Positions 48,902 to 61,153 of a stretch of DNA of 64,000 nucleotides are shown here, in pieces; position 1 is the stretch's first letter, and every line of letters starts with the position of its first letter. Position numbers and translations under genes: made by a program. The notes under the pieces are model-generated. The model ran no database searches. It was not told where the DNA came from and worked only from the letters and a program-made list of their open reading frames with translations. The DNA is from Straminergon stramineum (lineage: Eukaryota > Streptophyta > Bryopsida > Hypnales > Calliergonaceae): positions 17,363,350 to 17,427,349 of the forward strand of contig OY987271.1 of NCBI GenBank assembly GCA_963920665.1, in the 5' to 3' direction.

Positions 48902-51900
48902 ATGGCCAAGACGGAGCAAGAAGACTTAATCACAGACGTGGGTGCGGCAGCGGAGGCGTTCACCGCAGACGACGGTGCTCCCTTGCACGAGATTGAGAGC
49001 TTGTGTATGCGCTGTGGCAAAAATGTATGTTTATTCCTTGCTCCCCTTCCTCGTTCTATTTATCCCATTTTGCTGTTGTCATTTGATTAGAAGAGGAGAT
49101 AGTGTGCCTTGGCTGTTCTGTACTTTCGAATTGCGATGTTATTGAGTGGGAAAATCATCGGAGAAGAATTGGAAGCCGGAGTGTTGGTGCGGAATTTGAG
49201 GTTTGGGGGATTTTTCTCTTTTGATATTTCCTTGCGGATATTTTGCTCATGCTTTCAGTTAGCATACTGAGATTGCTGGCACGGTTTCTGTCACTTTAAT
49301 CCTGAAGGACCTAGATTCTATGGTTTTAAAAATGGCGATTATAGAGTGAATAATCTATAATTCGGATGTGGCCGAGTTTTAGATCACCCGAATCAGTGAA
49401 GAACATTTCATTTGTTGCTTAAAGATTAAACAGAATTGAAATTGAACTGGAGAGGGTTCTCATATGATCCACTCAAAAGTGCTAAAACCATATGGTTCAA
49501 TTTTGGGCCTCTTGGTCGTTTGGGTTTTACTAAGGTTTACTGAGGAGGTAATAGGTTTGGGGCTGCATCTTTGAATGGGTGGATTGAATTTGTGACTTGT
49601 GAAGCTTCTAAGGACTGCAAATTTGTTTGCTTGAAACTTCTCTCCTCTTTTATCGAACCTCAATGTAAGCAACTTTTCATTACTGGACTTTAATTTTTAC
49701 TCGGTGGTTTGTCAGGGTATCACACGGTTGCTCCTTACCCGCATCCCACATTTCCGTGAGGTAAGCATTCCAAGTTCTGTACGAGGTTTTCATTGACTGT
49801 TGAATTTGATGGAATTGGGTGAGGAACGCGATGATTCGTCCACTTCTTCGAGAGGTGGTTATAGTTAGGTACTGCTTCAATTAGTTTCAAGTTGTGTGTG
49901 GTGCCGAAGAAGCTAAACTGAACAACTCCTTCGCACAGGAGGCTTCATCATGACGATGGAATACCAACTTTCTGATAACTGGCTCCTATTTTGCAAGACC
50001 TTTGTTAACTGCAAATGTGTGAATCATTTTATCAATTTGTGAATGTGCAGGTGGTTCTGATGTCCTTTGCATGTCCACATTGTAACGAAAGGTTTGTTTT
50101 TTGTACTTTATTTTTACTTCGGTAATTGTCATGAACAGGGTCAGGTCATTAAATTGGAGCTTTTGTCTTGTCATGTTTCTGAACCCCTAAGGGCCCCAGT
50201 CTAAAATCAAAAATTCCACTTTGGAAGCTAATAGTGGATTGCATTGAAACGTATTTTCTCATTTGTTAAAAATTCGTTTCTTCTTTATATGGGCACATTT
50301 TGTTACATCATTTGAAGCTTCCTTAAGTGACTTAGTTCACTCCTAAAGATATGGAAGCGGCATATTTTTACCATTTGGGCACTTAGGGATTAAGCTGTAA
50401 CGTGTCCGTAGGAGCTATAGTTAAGGAAAAGTTATTGCTGGGAGTAACTTTCAGTTTCCTTGATTATGATACAGGAACAATGAAGTTCAGTTCGCTGGTC
50501 AACTGCAGCCTCAGGGGTGTTCTTATACACTTAAGGTTCCAGCAGGAGAAACAAAGGTTGCAATCCGCATTGTTGCTTTTGACTCTTTTAAACCCTTGAA
50601 TAAAGAGTAATATGAACATGGTTGTGTTTCCCACTTGTTAGGAGAATAAGTATGCAGATCGTCATGCATTCAATGTTAACAACCAAAATGGAAACCCTAA
50701 TTTGTGAGCTACTTTGCTCTACATGCGCATCTTCTGATTTTATTTTTATTCCGATTTAAAACTGAATTGAATTTTTTTCTTATTATTTTAAAATTGTTGG
50801 TCCAGGTCCTGAACAGGCAAGTTGTGAAGTCCGACTCTGCCACAATAAAGGTACCCTTCTTCTTGTCTCGAGAATCTGATGAATCATTCAGACCTTGGGT
50901 TGTTCTTGTCATGTATCAATGATTTTCTTAAAAACTTGCTCTGGATAATGAAATTGAATTAGACACCATGCATTTGTGACTCAATGCCTGACTCGTTCTT
51001 TCAATTTCGACTCTCTGTGCATAATGTTTAACGGCTGAAAGAATCCTGTTGTGAATGAATAATTTGTTTCTCTTGTGCGCAGGTGCCCGAGCTTGATTTT
51101 GAGATTCCTCCCGAGTCCCAAGCTGGGACGCTCTCTACGGTTAGTTGCATTGTTCTTGTCAAGTTATCCTCTTAAGTTTCCTATCCTTAAACGTTCCTTC
51201 TTATTGCTGAGAATGAAGTACAAGAAAACATAGACGTCGCCAAAACTAGAGGGATTTCTAAAATATAATATGGGAAAGCCATGGATCTCATCGCTACCTC
51301 CTACTAGTGCTTATTACCCTCTTTTACATTCTGCTAAATTTGACACCGAGTTCTTAGGATATCATGTTCCTCTCATATTGTGATCTCTAAGCCTATTGTG
51401 GATTGTGTTTTCATTGGACATGGTATTTTGTATATTTTGTATACGAGGCTGTCTTATCCTATGAATTGGAGTATGGCAGGTTGAAGGAGTCTTAACAAGG
51501 GCAGCGAATGAGCTTCAAGCTTTACAAGAAGAGCGCAGGGTACAGTAATACCGCTTTCAATTTTTGAAATATGTTGAAAAATTGCTAGCATTAGCCCCCA
51601 CCTGCGATTTTATACATTCTTCTGCTCAATGAATCTCCTCTTGTAGTTTCAGTTTTTCTCTGACAGCTTTGCGTTTTGATGCAGAAAGCGAACGCTCAAA
51701 CAGCAGAGGCAATTGATGCTTTTTTGACCAAGCTAATTGCATGCGGGAAAGGAGAGCAAGACTTCACTTTTATGATTGACGATCCTTCAGGCAACAGTTA
51801 CATTGAGAATCCGTAATGCACTTTCCCAATCTGGTGACTAGTTTATTTTTGACTGTTGGCTATGTTGTTAATTTTATACACACTCTAATATTTAAGGCGC

Positions 51901-54900
51901 AAGTGCCCAGATGGCCCAAACTGGCCGCTTCCATAGCTACAAGAATTGGATATTTAGGAAGATTCAAGGAGGTAACAAAATATACCAATAGAAAGAACAA
52001 ATTATTGCCTATATTTTTGAACAAGAGAAATATGTTAGAAACTCACTATAATCAACTTTTAGCTCACAAAGTGGTCTCTCTTTTCTATTCTTAGTTTGGG
52101 CACTTGGGGCTAATGCATTATGAAATTGGTGCTCCGTTTATTGTAGGAATGCCCCAAGTCCGGACCCTTTATTGTCAACTGTTCACTACAACCGCACTCA
52201 TGAACAGCAGGAAGCAACGGGTTTTCTTGATCAGCCAACTTCTTCGGCAGTGAGTAATGAAGAAGCGGGTCCTATTTCTACTCCAGGAGCTAGCCCATAT
52301 GGGCATGTGAAATATGCTCCGGCAGGCACAACAACGCTTCCACATGGCTCTGTGGGCGCTATAGGAGCACACCAGGCAATTGCGCATGGAAATTCTTCTG
52401 AAATATCAGATGCAATATTCAAGTATTCAGCACCTGAGGAGGTTAGTGTCGCTTTCCTTTGTTCTATTCTCAGTCCCTTTTGCTAGCATGGAATCCTTTG
52501 ACTCTCGTTCTCAATAGTTTTATATCTTTTGGCAGGTATTTCATGGTCTAATTAAATCCAGATTCCACGCAAATAATTTTGCAGCAATTCTGATTTCTTT
52601 ATGAGACTAGTTTGGAGTATAGAGGACCTGAAGGAGGAAACCCAAAACACTCTAGGGTTTCTTCCTCCAGGCCCGATGTTTTGAACCTCTCGATTTTGAC
52701 TTCAGGGGTCTCTTGAATACCCTCGTAAACCACAAACCTTATGTAGCGGAGCAATGTTGGTTTCTGATAAGGCCGGAATGTCTGCTTGGCTATGCAGACT
52801 ATTCCTCTTAAGGCTAATAAATTTTTATGAGGATGGATCCCTAGGAGTTTATCTCATTGACTTTTGTTCTTTTATAATACACTAGGGTTCTCTATACTTT
52901 GGATATGACTTCTTTGCCTTTAATATCCAATAGAATGCCGGGTCTGCATAACAGGTCCTCTATACTACTTCTGCCCCCTTCATGAATATGCCTGCTCTAG
53001 AACTGTGCAACTTGACAACTTTGGTGTGTGCTCTGATGCCTGACGGTGGACATGTGATTGCTTTCAGGTGATGACATTTCCATCGACTTGTGGAGCATGT
53101 GGAGTCAAAGCAGAGACACGCATGTTTGTTACCAATATACCTTATTTTAAGGAGGTTATTGTCATGGCCTCTACTTGTGATGCATGTGGCTATAAGAATT
53201 CTGAGGTAAGTCAAGCTCTCTTTAAGTCATTTTTTCTTGGGGTGTGGCACAAGCTCAATCTTGTAGTGAAATCTTTGAAGCAGTTGGGGTTATCATGGTT
53301 ACATACTTCATATCTTTGGAAATGGACATTGATCATATGTGTGATTAGCATCAATTTGTGTGCACCCTTCTTTATATGTGTTCTGTATTTGGAGGAGAAG
53401 CATATGCATTGCACCATACATTTTAGATCGGTTTATAGAAATTGGGTGTTGTGAAGACACATTTTCATCCTAACTTCGGTGCGAATTTTTCAGTTAAAAC
53501 CTGGCGGCAGGATACCTGAGAAAGGAAAGAAAATCAGCCTCGTCGTTAAGTCAGTGAGAGACCTTAACCGGGATGTTATTAAGGTGAGCAGGTGTCCATC
53601 CATGTGAATATTGTCAGAATGTACGATATTCTTATCCTTGATCATTTTTTCCTTGGTATATTAGAATATGAGCGTATCAATATATCATCCTACGATATTG
53701 GAATGGATGCCGTATGGTGTGCTATCTTAGGATACCGGAATGAAAAATCGATTGCACACCGGGTCTTGTAACAGACTTGTGTATTTTAGAAGTCTAGTTC
53801 TGCCACGGCTGTTGATAAGTTGACGCATTGTTCATTTACTCCTAAGTGCGGAAGCTACTAGTAGATAATCTTCTGTGGAAACTATCAGATTTATTTCATC
53901 TCCTGTAAAAATGGAAGCGGACACTTGTGGCCATTTTGGCACTTAGGTGTTGTTAAGTGCAGTGACATAATTTGGTAGGGAGAAAATACCTGTATTCATG
54001 CACCAATAAGGTCCTTTCGAAACACTGACTTTTATGCCTTTTATATTTCAGTCAGATACAGCTAGCGTTGAGATTCCAGAACTGGAGTTGGAACTGGCGT
54101 CAGGGACTCTCGGTGGCCTAGTTACTACTGTAGAAGGACTGCTAACAAATATCAGTCAAAGTAAGATGTTACTTGCAACGCTGTAAGATTGGGAATAGAG
54201 AAAGTAATAAATTTGAGATACTTCATTGAAGTCCTGTAAGTGACTGCTATATACTGGAACTAATCATATATGTCTATTACTTGCAGGTTTGAAGCAGGTG
54301 CATGGGTTTAGTATTGGCGACAGTGCTGAAACATGGAAGAGAAGTAAATGGCAAGACTTTGATAGCCATTTGCAGAAGGTATTTGTTCGCTTCCATTTCA
54401 GTCTATCACTTAAAAGCTTTGTGTTCCAGTGGTATTAGTATATATTCCCTCAGTCCCGAAATGATTGTCCACTTTGAATGTCATGTTTTTTAAGGTTGTT
54501 TTGAGTAGGTCATATGGAGACTTCCTTGTGGCTAATTTTATTTAGGCTGCAATGAACACATGCAATGTTCTTCATTGATTCTAGTGGTATAAAATTTGGA
54601 ACCTTTCCTAATTATGTTTTTCACAATATGATCAATGAAATTGGCATAAAAAATCTAAACAAGATTGTGGACAATCATTTTGGATGGAGGTAGTAATTAT
54701 TTCAATGTAGTCATGAGTGTGACCTATACTCCAGATTTCCTATTTAATGTAACATTTCCGAGGGCTTTAACCTGTTCCTTGGAGGAAATCAAAACTCTTA
54801 ATGTCTTGATCTGACCTTTTATTGCAGTTATTGAAAGTGGAAGAAGAGTGGACGTTAGTGTTGGATGACGCACTTGCGAACTCTTTCATAGCACCAGCGA

Positions 54901-55235
54901 CAGATGACTTCGAAAGTGACACGCAACTAAAATGTATTGCACCGTCTTTGCTTCTCTGGTGGCATGTGAATTGGCATTTTTGTGTGACATTGAATTTTCA
55001 GTTTGAGATGATTTGAAGTCTTGTGATGGAAACCACTACTCTTGCTGACTAGTTATAGTTTCTGTTATTCCCATAGCTAAAGTTTTAATTGTTTTCAGCA
55101 TTTTCCAGAGTTGATATGTCTGAAATGGATCTATTTGCAGCTGAAGAATACGAGCGGACATTTGAACAAAACGAAGACCTTGGCTTAAATGACATGGATA
55201 CCTCCGCCGCAGATGGAGCCTACAGCACAGCTTAA
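48902..55235 (+). CDS. ZPR1: Zinc finger protein ZPR1, 515 aa, 15 exons
   Basis: The coding exons are 48902-49024, 49716-49760, 50051-50091, 50475-50556, 50806-50850, 51083-51139, 51480-51539, 51685-51812, 52147-52441, 53068-53205, 53494-53583, 54052-54160, 54287-54378, 54828-54933 and 55099-55235. All introns are GT..AG and the frame is continuous (1548 nt). The protein has the duplicated ZPR1 layout. The first C4 finger uses C35, C38, C64 and C67 (CMRCG...CPHC), and the second uses C300, C303, C329 and C332 (CGACG...CDACG). Each is followed by an alpha/beta domain, and the C-terminus has [16 protein letters not shown]. The length is near that of the Arabidopsis protein (about 490 aa). ZPR1 binds and helps fold eEF1A and shuttles between cytosol and nucleus. 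The linker at residues ~195-292 is rich in Gly, Ala and His. Introns 3, 8, 11 and 13 carry MITEs. The gene looks intact. Confidence 0.96.
50184..50389. mobile_element. Small TTAA-element in ZPR1 intron 3, 206 bp
   Basis: The left end is CCCCTAAGGGCCCCAG after TGAA. The right end is GGGCACTTAGGGA before TTAA (50390-50393). The terminal repeat matches 11 of 12 bases. The right ~60 bp (ATGGAAGCGG...CCATTTGGGCACTTAGG) recur in intron 11. Confidence 0.65.
51896..52109. mobile_element. Small TTAA-element in ZPR1 intron 8, 214 bp
   Basis: TTAA at 51892-51895 precedes GGCGCAAGTGCCCAG; the right end GGGCACTTGGGG precedes CTAA. The shared terminal block is CAAGTGCCCA. Confidence 0.6.
53839..53949. mobile_element. 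Degenerate small element in ZPR1 intron 11, ~111 bp
   Basis: The ends CTCCTAAGTGCGG and GGCACTTAGGTG are imperfect inverted repeats. The inner right part matches the intron 3 element (ATGGAAGCGG.CA..TTT..CCATTT.GGCACTTAGG). Border tetranucleotides are eroded. Confidence 0.5.
54445..54693. mobile_element. Stowaway-like MITE in ZPR1 intron 13, 249 bp
   Basis: TA dinucleotides at 54443-54444 and 54694-54695 flank ends TTCCCTCAGTCC and GGATGGAGGTAG. The inverted repeat continues as AATGATTGTCCAC inside both ends. This is the classic Tc1/mariner-derived Stowaway structure. Confidence 0.85.
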
Positions 55236-56666
55236 AAATCTTGAGGTCGACAGTAGTGTTCTATTCAATCCTTGAGAGCAGTAATCGATTTTGACCTTCG
55301 CTTGTTTAGTCTTTTGGAAACTCTTACGTTCTTATACTGTATAGCATTTAGGGTCCGGCCTATTTACTGCCAAGCTTTGGAGAGTTTGTAAAATGCCTCA
55401 CCTTAATCTTTACCCATATTCTACATTTCTAACATGAGCATAACATTCTGGAGGCTCTGTATTGTTTTGTGAAGAATTATGATTCGCGAAGTTTAGAAAA
55501 TTCGAAACAATTGAAAACAAAGCTTTGCTAGGATTGTCACGAGCTTAAAATTGTCTCCTGAAAGAATCTTAGGTTTTTTTTCGTGAAACTTTCAAGGATG
55601 GTGAGGTAGCTCCAATGTTGTGAGAGCTGTGATCAATTTGAATACACCTAAAATTAATACTTCAAGAATTTATGATTTATTCATTTGGTGTCTCCAAAAT
55701 ACATTCTAAGATGTCACTTTCAATTGCCAAGATGGCCTTGCAAAAGCTAACCTAATTTACAAATAGGAACCATATAAATAGAAACCATATTGAGATGCTT
55801 ATTTAGAAATCTCTAGATGTTTGAAATAGCCTTTCTTAATTTTATTTTTATTTTTTTAAAATTTTGGTACATATGGGCATGTTTTTTGTATTTCACAAAC
55901 CATTGTATCCCTTATCTTTGGGACCATTTGTGGGTTGCTTTGCACATGGTTGGGCTTAATTATTGTATCCACTAGTATGACAATATCCAATTGGTTGCAC
56001 ATGATTGGTTGCTCCTTGGAGTAAAATATTGTTGGGAATAAAGGAGAAGGATCTAAGTTAGAACCATTCATTGAACCTCTAAGAGTCCTTGTGTTTATTG
56101 GGTGGATTATGAATGTCATCAAATTCTTAAATAGGGAGCAATAAAAAAAAGATAAAGTACATTAAAGTATGTTGAAAATGTCATTTTTGATTTTCCTTTA
56201 GTGATGTGACTAGTGTGGTCACTTGTTGCTTTGTGATTTTTTTGCAAGGTTTTGAACCAATTCTTGTAAGGATGGGAAGAAAAGGAAAATATACTAAAAT
56301 GAAGGTTTAATATATCCATTCTTTAAGGTCATAGTTTAGATTCTGGAAAAAGCTTGTAATCTACATATCCTTCATTCAACTAGGAACTTGTAGAGGTTGG
56401 CTTGATATGCATACTTAGAGTGAAAATCACAATTAGCCAAATGATTGGTTATTTTTTATTTGTAGACAAATGAAATGGTAAATATTTAAAACAAAATTAA
56501 AAAATCAAGAACTAAATAATTTTTGTGAATTTTCATAGTAAGTGTCCTATAGGTGCATCTTTGAAGCACCTTTAGAGAGATTCAAAACCATTCTCTAAAA
56601 GCACTTACTACTTAAAAGCATGTTGCAACATGATTAGAGTTGAAAACATTTTACGAAGGCAATTTA
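55236..56666. other. Downstream region of ZPR1 and AT-rich intergenic DNA
   Basis: The first 200-300 bases probably include the ZPR1 3' UTR. I could not fix a poly(A) signal. The rest shows no gene. Confidence 0.4.
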
Positions 56667-57288
56667 CCCCTAAGTGCTTGAAGTACCAAATTCTACTGTT
56701 GATAAAACTTTGAATTTAAATTAACGTTACAAAATTACCATTTTTAGAAGTTTTTTAAGACAAATTCCTTTTGAAGTTTAGTTTTATAATCAAAAATCAG
56801 ATTTGAAATGAAGGATCATGATTTTTCTATTAAAGATTTTGTACAAGGGTTTCCATTAAAAATCTTGAATTTCTAGGGTTTAGGGCTCTTAGAAATGAGT
56901 CTCAAAATACACTAGATCTTGGTGAAAAATCACATTAGAAATTCATTTAAAAAAAATTGTAGAGTAGATTTTCAAATTGGAAATTGATTGGGGATATGTC
57001 TTGTCCTTTAACCTCATATTTTTTTAGTGACCTCAATTTTAGATTTGACATGTGAAAAGAGGATTGAAAGACTTCAAATCACCTTCATAGTTTTAACACC
57101 CTCATGATTAAACATGATAATCTTTTAATCCATGAGTGATATTATTTCGTTTTCTTTTCTTATGTGATCTTTAAAATGTCTAGTTTGAATTTGTCCAGTT
57201 ACAATTCAAAAAACTTGATAAATTTATTGAAATGTTAAATATAGAATAAATTCCAAGGAATTCAAAAAAGACCTTGGGCATTTAGGAG
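56667..57288. mobile_element. TTAA-element, 622 bp (family G, copy 2), downstream of ZPR1
   Basis: The left border is TTTA then CCCCTAAGTGCTTG. The right border is GGGCATTTAGGAG then TTAG. It aligns over its length with 47998-48649 in the same orientation. Borders are eroded relative to TTAA. Confidence 0.7.
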
Positions 57289-57331
57289 TTAGAGCCATAT
57301 TAGTAGCACTTTAACTTATCCCTACATAATA

Positions 57332-58719
57332 CTCCCTCCGTTCCATAATACTTATCCCTTTCATTCTCTTCATTTGTCCTTGATTGCTTGTCCCTTGTAG
57401 AATTGTACTTGAGACTTGATTTTAGAGTTGAAGATTATTTCTTTTGTTTTTGACACTAACCCTTAAAGGACAAACTTGCCCAAGGGGCATAGGCTTAGGG
57501 TCAAAGCAAGGATTTTTTGGGGTTTTTGGAGAAGTATTGAAGAGGCAATATACAAGAAAATAACATAGACAAATATTTTAGAATTTATCTACATTTTGTA
57601 TAGAAATATATTTCCATCTAAATCTTTGAATGAGTTTCATTTAAAATTGGAAATTTCAATCAAATTATTTGAAAAAATTGGAGCATCAAACTTTTCTTCA
57701 AGGTTCAATGCTCTCCAATTATTTTTGGTGTTTTTAGGCATTTAATGGCCTAAGAAAATCACTAGCTCAAATTTCAATTGTCACGTATTTTTAGATTTTA
57801 AATGTTTTAGACCTTAACTAAAAAATGTATTTCTGATAATATTCTTTTTTATTCCATTTTCTTTTTTTGAAAATTGTTCAAATTTTATTTTTTCTAACAC
57901 TTTGAAGTTAACATCTTCAAAGCTTAAAATACATCACTTTTGAACTTTTTCTATTGAATTTTTCTTGGTGTGAGCTCAAGAAGTACATTAGTAATGCCAT
58001 GATGTTTATTTCTATGATCTTCATTTTTGTTAAAAATTTCATGCTATTTTAAGCATTTTTGTAACTACTATGATTTTTACAAATAAATTATTTTTAAAAA
58101 CAATATAAAATTGATTTTAATTTATTTAATTATGAAAATATTAGGTTCGATTTTGAATATACATTACTACAAAAAAAAATCAAATTTTTGATAGGTGTAT
58201 TTTAATATAGAAAACTAATGAAGTTTGACCAAGTGGGTACATAGGATGTCCTTTAGGAGATAACTAATGAAATGAAGCACAAGAGGTCTAGTTTTTTAAT
58301 ATCCACTTTAAAAATTCTAAAATTGAAATTCTTACAACAATGTGAAGTCAACTCGGTCGAAGACCAAAATACATAGAATTTTTCATTGAATCTTTTGAAT
58401 TCTAAGACATTTTTGTGCAAATCTAAACACATAAAGAGGTCAAGATAGTTGAGCAAGAAGTCTTCCTTCTCTATAAAGCCTATCCATATTAATTTGTAGC
58501 ACTTTGTATCCATTACAAACTCCTACTTTTTAACACTTTCCTTCTTTGCAAGTAGTAGCCACTTCTACTTGTTTTGCACTTTAAAGGACACATTGCACAT
58601 TCATTATTTAAAGAATCATTTGATTGTAACTTGCATTTAAAAAATGTTGCCAAAATTTTCATATGTTTATTAGTCATTACTACAAAATAGGACTAGTATT
58701 ATATATGGAATGGATAGAG
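57332..58719. mobile_element. Stowaway-like element interrupted by a family-F element
   Basis: TA (57330-57331) precedes CTCCCTCCGTTCCATAATAC. The right end reads GTATTATATATGGAATGGAT then AGAG and TA (58720-58721). The ~588 bp left after removing the insertion 57460-58259 would be the original element. The right terminus has diverged more than the left. Confidence 0.5.
57460..58259. mobile_element. TTAA-element, 800 bp (family F, copy 1)
   Basis: CTAA precedes CCCTTAAAGGACAAAC, and GATGTCCTTTAGGAG precedes ATAA (58260-58263). The block AATGAAGTTTGACCAAG near the right end is shared exactly with 35680-36486, and the lengths agree (800 and 807 bp). Confidence 0.55.
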
Positions 58720-58721
58720 TA

Positions 58722-60452
58722 GAAAGGAAGAGGGGACTGGTATGTCTACCTAGTTATGTGTGAAACAAATTTTTTTGTTGGAGTATGTGTCAAATAAATA
58801 ATCTTGTCAAATATATTATTTAGTCAAGGTAAGGCAAAACTAAACAAAAACATTCATTCAAGTTGATTTATATAGATAGGGGTCAAAAATATAATGAGAG
58901 GTAACTTTTACATGTTGTCAATTGGAAATCGTCAATTTTCAAAATCAATATTATTGGGTGCAATAACTTTACATTGTGTTGTATATAAGCTTTGAGTGCA
59001 ATAGCCTTATGGAGAATATTATAATTTCTGTGAATTTTCAAGACTTGAGGAGATCTTACAATGTCATAGAGATGTACGTTTATCATCTTCAAATATTATA
59101 ATTTCTGTGAGTTTTCAAGACTTGAGGAGATCTTACAATGTCATAGAGATGTATGTTTATCATCTTCAAATATTATAATTTCTGTGAGTTTTCAAGACTT
59201 GAGGAGATCTTACAATGTCATAGAGATGTACGTTTATCATCTTCAATAAGACTCAAAATCATTCAATGAAGTTCCACCACATGTAAAGTTGCGAACACCT
59301 CACATTTCTAGACTAACAATTTAAAGTCATATTGGTAACACTACAAAACCTTGTAACTTTTCAATGTGCTTAGAATTGGTGTACCCAAAATTGAACCTTG
59401 TCTCTCAAATAAATAGAGGCAAGAGTCTGTAGAGCTTCATTTCAAAAAGGGGTCACAATTAAGTTATGCTAAGAGGTATGCGCACTTGTTGTTGTCGCTA
59501 AATACAATTTAGCATAGTTACTTTTATTAAATATAGATTAGATTCATTGGATCTTATTGGAAACTAAAAGACAATTCCAACAAACTTTAGCATACATTAT
59601 TTAGGCACTATATGAATAAGTTTTGAATGTTCAATGTATTGCCTCCAAGTGTACCCAAAACCAAGTGAACAATAAACCCTCATAGACTTTCATGTTGTGA
59701 TTGTATATTGTAAATCTTGTATAATTAATCTCCAAAATTTTGTGATGTTTTTTGATTCAAATATAGTTATCTCATCTTGAAAAGTGTTGATTAGGTGTAC
59801 TTACAATACAATGTGCAATTAGGGAGAGTTAAATGTACAAGAAAATTTTGAAAATTTTCATAAGGAACGCTAACCAAGATGGACAACAAAGTTATTCCCA
59901 ATGGTTTTTTCTTATAGAAGTATTTCATTGGCAAAAGCAATACAAAAATATATTAGAGGATATATTTCTCCATTTTCAATGAATAAAATAGCTAATTTTC
60001 TAGATAATCTAAAGACAATATGACTCCTTTTGGGATGACACTACATTCTTTTGGATGAATAATTTACTTTCCATCCACATTTTGCATGCTTCATCCATTT
60101 ATAATGATGTAAGAAACTACATCACTCTAACAAGGATCACTTTAATTTTGCACTACCTAAAATAAAGTGGGTGCACCCAAATTTGCACCCTCTCTAAAAC
60201 CACCATGCTTACTCTATGTACATCTCCAAAATCAATATGTACTAACTAATATGCTGAAAACACGAATTTAGAACATCTACCAATAAAAACTTTGACCCTT
60301 CATAACTTTTGCATACAATATCCAAATGTCACATACTCACATTCTTTGGTGCGTTTGAACCTCCTTTCACTTGCCCACAAGAAAATATGAAAATCTGACC
60401 AAGCTAATAATTTGCAAAGTAGCCAAAAGTGTCATTTTCCAGGGTACCCACC
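58722..60452. other. AT-rich intergenic DNA
   Basis: Apart from the 77-bp tandem array at 59015-59248 and a weak relative of the 45510/46150 repeat at ~59545-59640, nothing was recognised. Confidence 0.4.
59015..59248. repeat. Tandem array, 77-bp unit, about 3 copies
   Basis: Units start at 59015, 59092 and 59169 with AATATTATAATTTCTGTGA and are nearly identical (differences include GAATTTTC/GAGTTTTC and TACGTTT/TATGTTT). The high identity indicates recent duplication. Confidence 0.95.
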
Positions 60453-60456
60453 TTAA

Positions 60457-61039
60457 CCCCTAAAGGACCAAGGCACATTTCGGGCAGAAATTGTCAAAAA
60501 CTGCCACTTTTTAGGGCAGCAAGAAAAAAATGAAAAAAAATGTTTTATTTTCAAAATTCAACCGTACAAATTTGAACTAGACTTATTTGGGAACATGTGG
60601 AAATTTTTTTAGAAACTTAGACCGCACGGATTGAAAGATTATAACGTTTGAAGTTAGGTGAAAAAATGTTTTTTTTCCAACCTTGCCCGACATGGCCTAC
60701 AAACTTTAACTCCTTCTAGAATGAGATTCTTACACTAAAGAGGGTTAATTTTTTTGACATTTTCAACTTGGATCATGTAAGCTACACACCTGCCAAATTT
60801 CAAAATCATAGGAAGAGTTTTGCACATGCTGCTCGAAGCTGCCCGAGCTGCCTGCAAAGTTCAGGGTAGCGTAACTTTTGATCCGGGCACCCAATCAGAA
60901 AAAAAAATAGATTTTCAGGAAGGGGATACATAGTTACACTGTACGTCCAAATTTCATGAACATCCGACTAAAAATGACTTCGTGGGAGCCTACCCGAGAT
61001 TTCTTGCGTACGCTGAACAGACACTTGGTCCTTTAGGGG
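60457..61039. mobile_element. TTAA-flanked element, 583 bp (family A, copy 1, best preserved)
   Basis: Exact TTAA stands at 60453-60456 and 61040-61043. The 16-bp terminal inverted repeat CCCCTAAAGGACCAAG is perfect. The interior is non-coding and aligns in reverse with 20170-20745. The right ~120 bp are also recognisable in family B. Confidence 0.88.
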
Positions 61040-61153
61040 TTAAATGGAGAAAAAATTTAAATTAAAAAAAAAAAATCCCTGAGACTCATCACCAGCACCT
61101 CACCAATCTACCAATCATCATCATCACCACCCCCATCTACAAATGTAGGTTGG

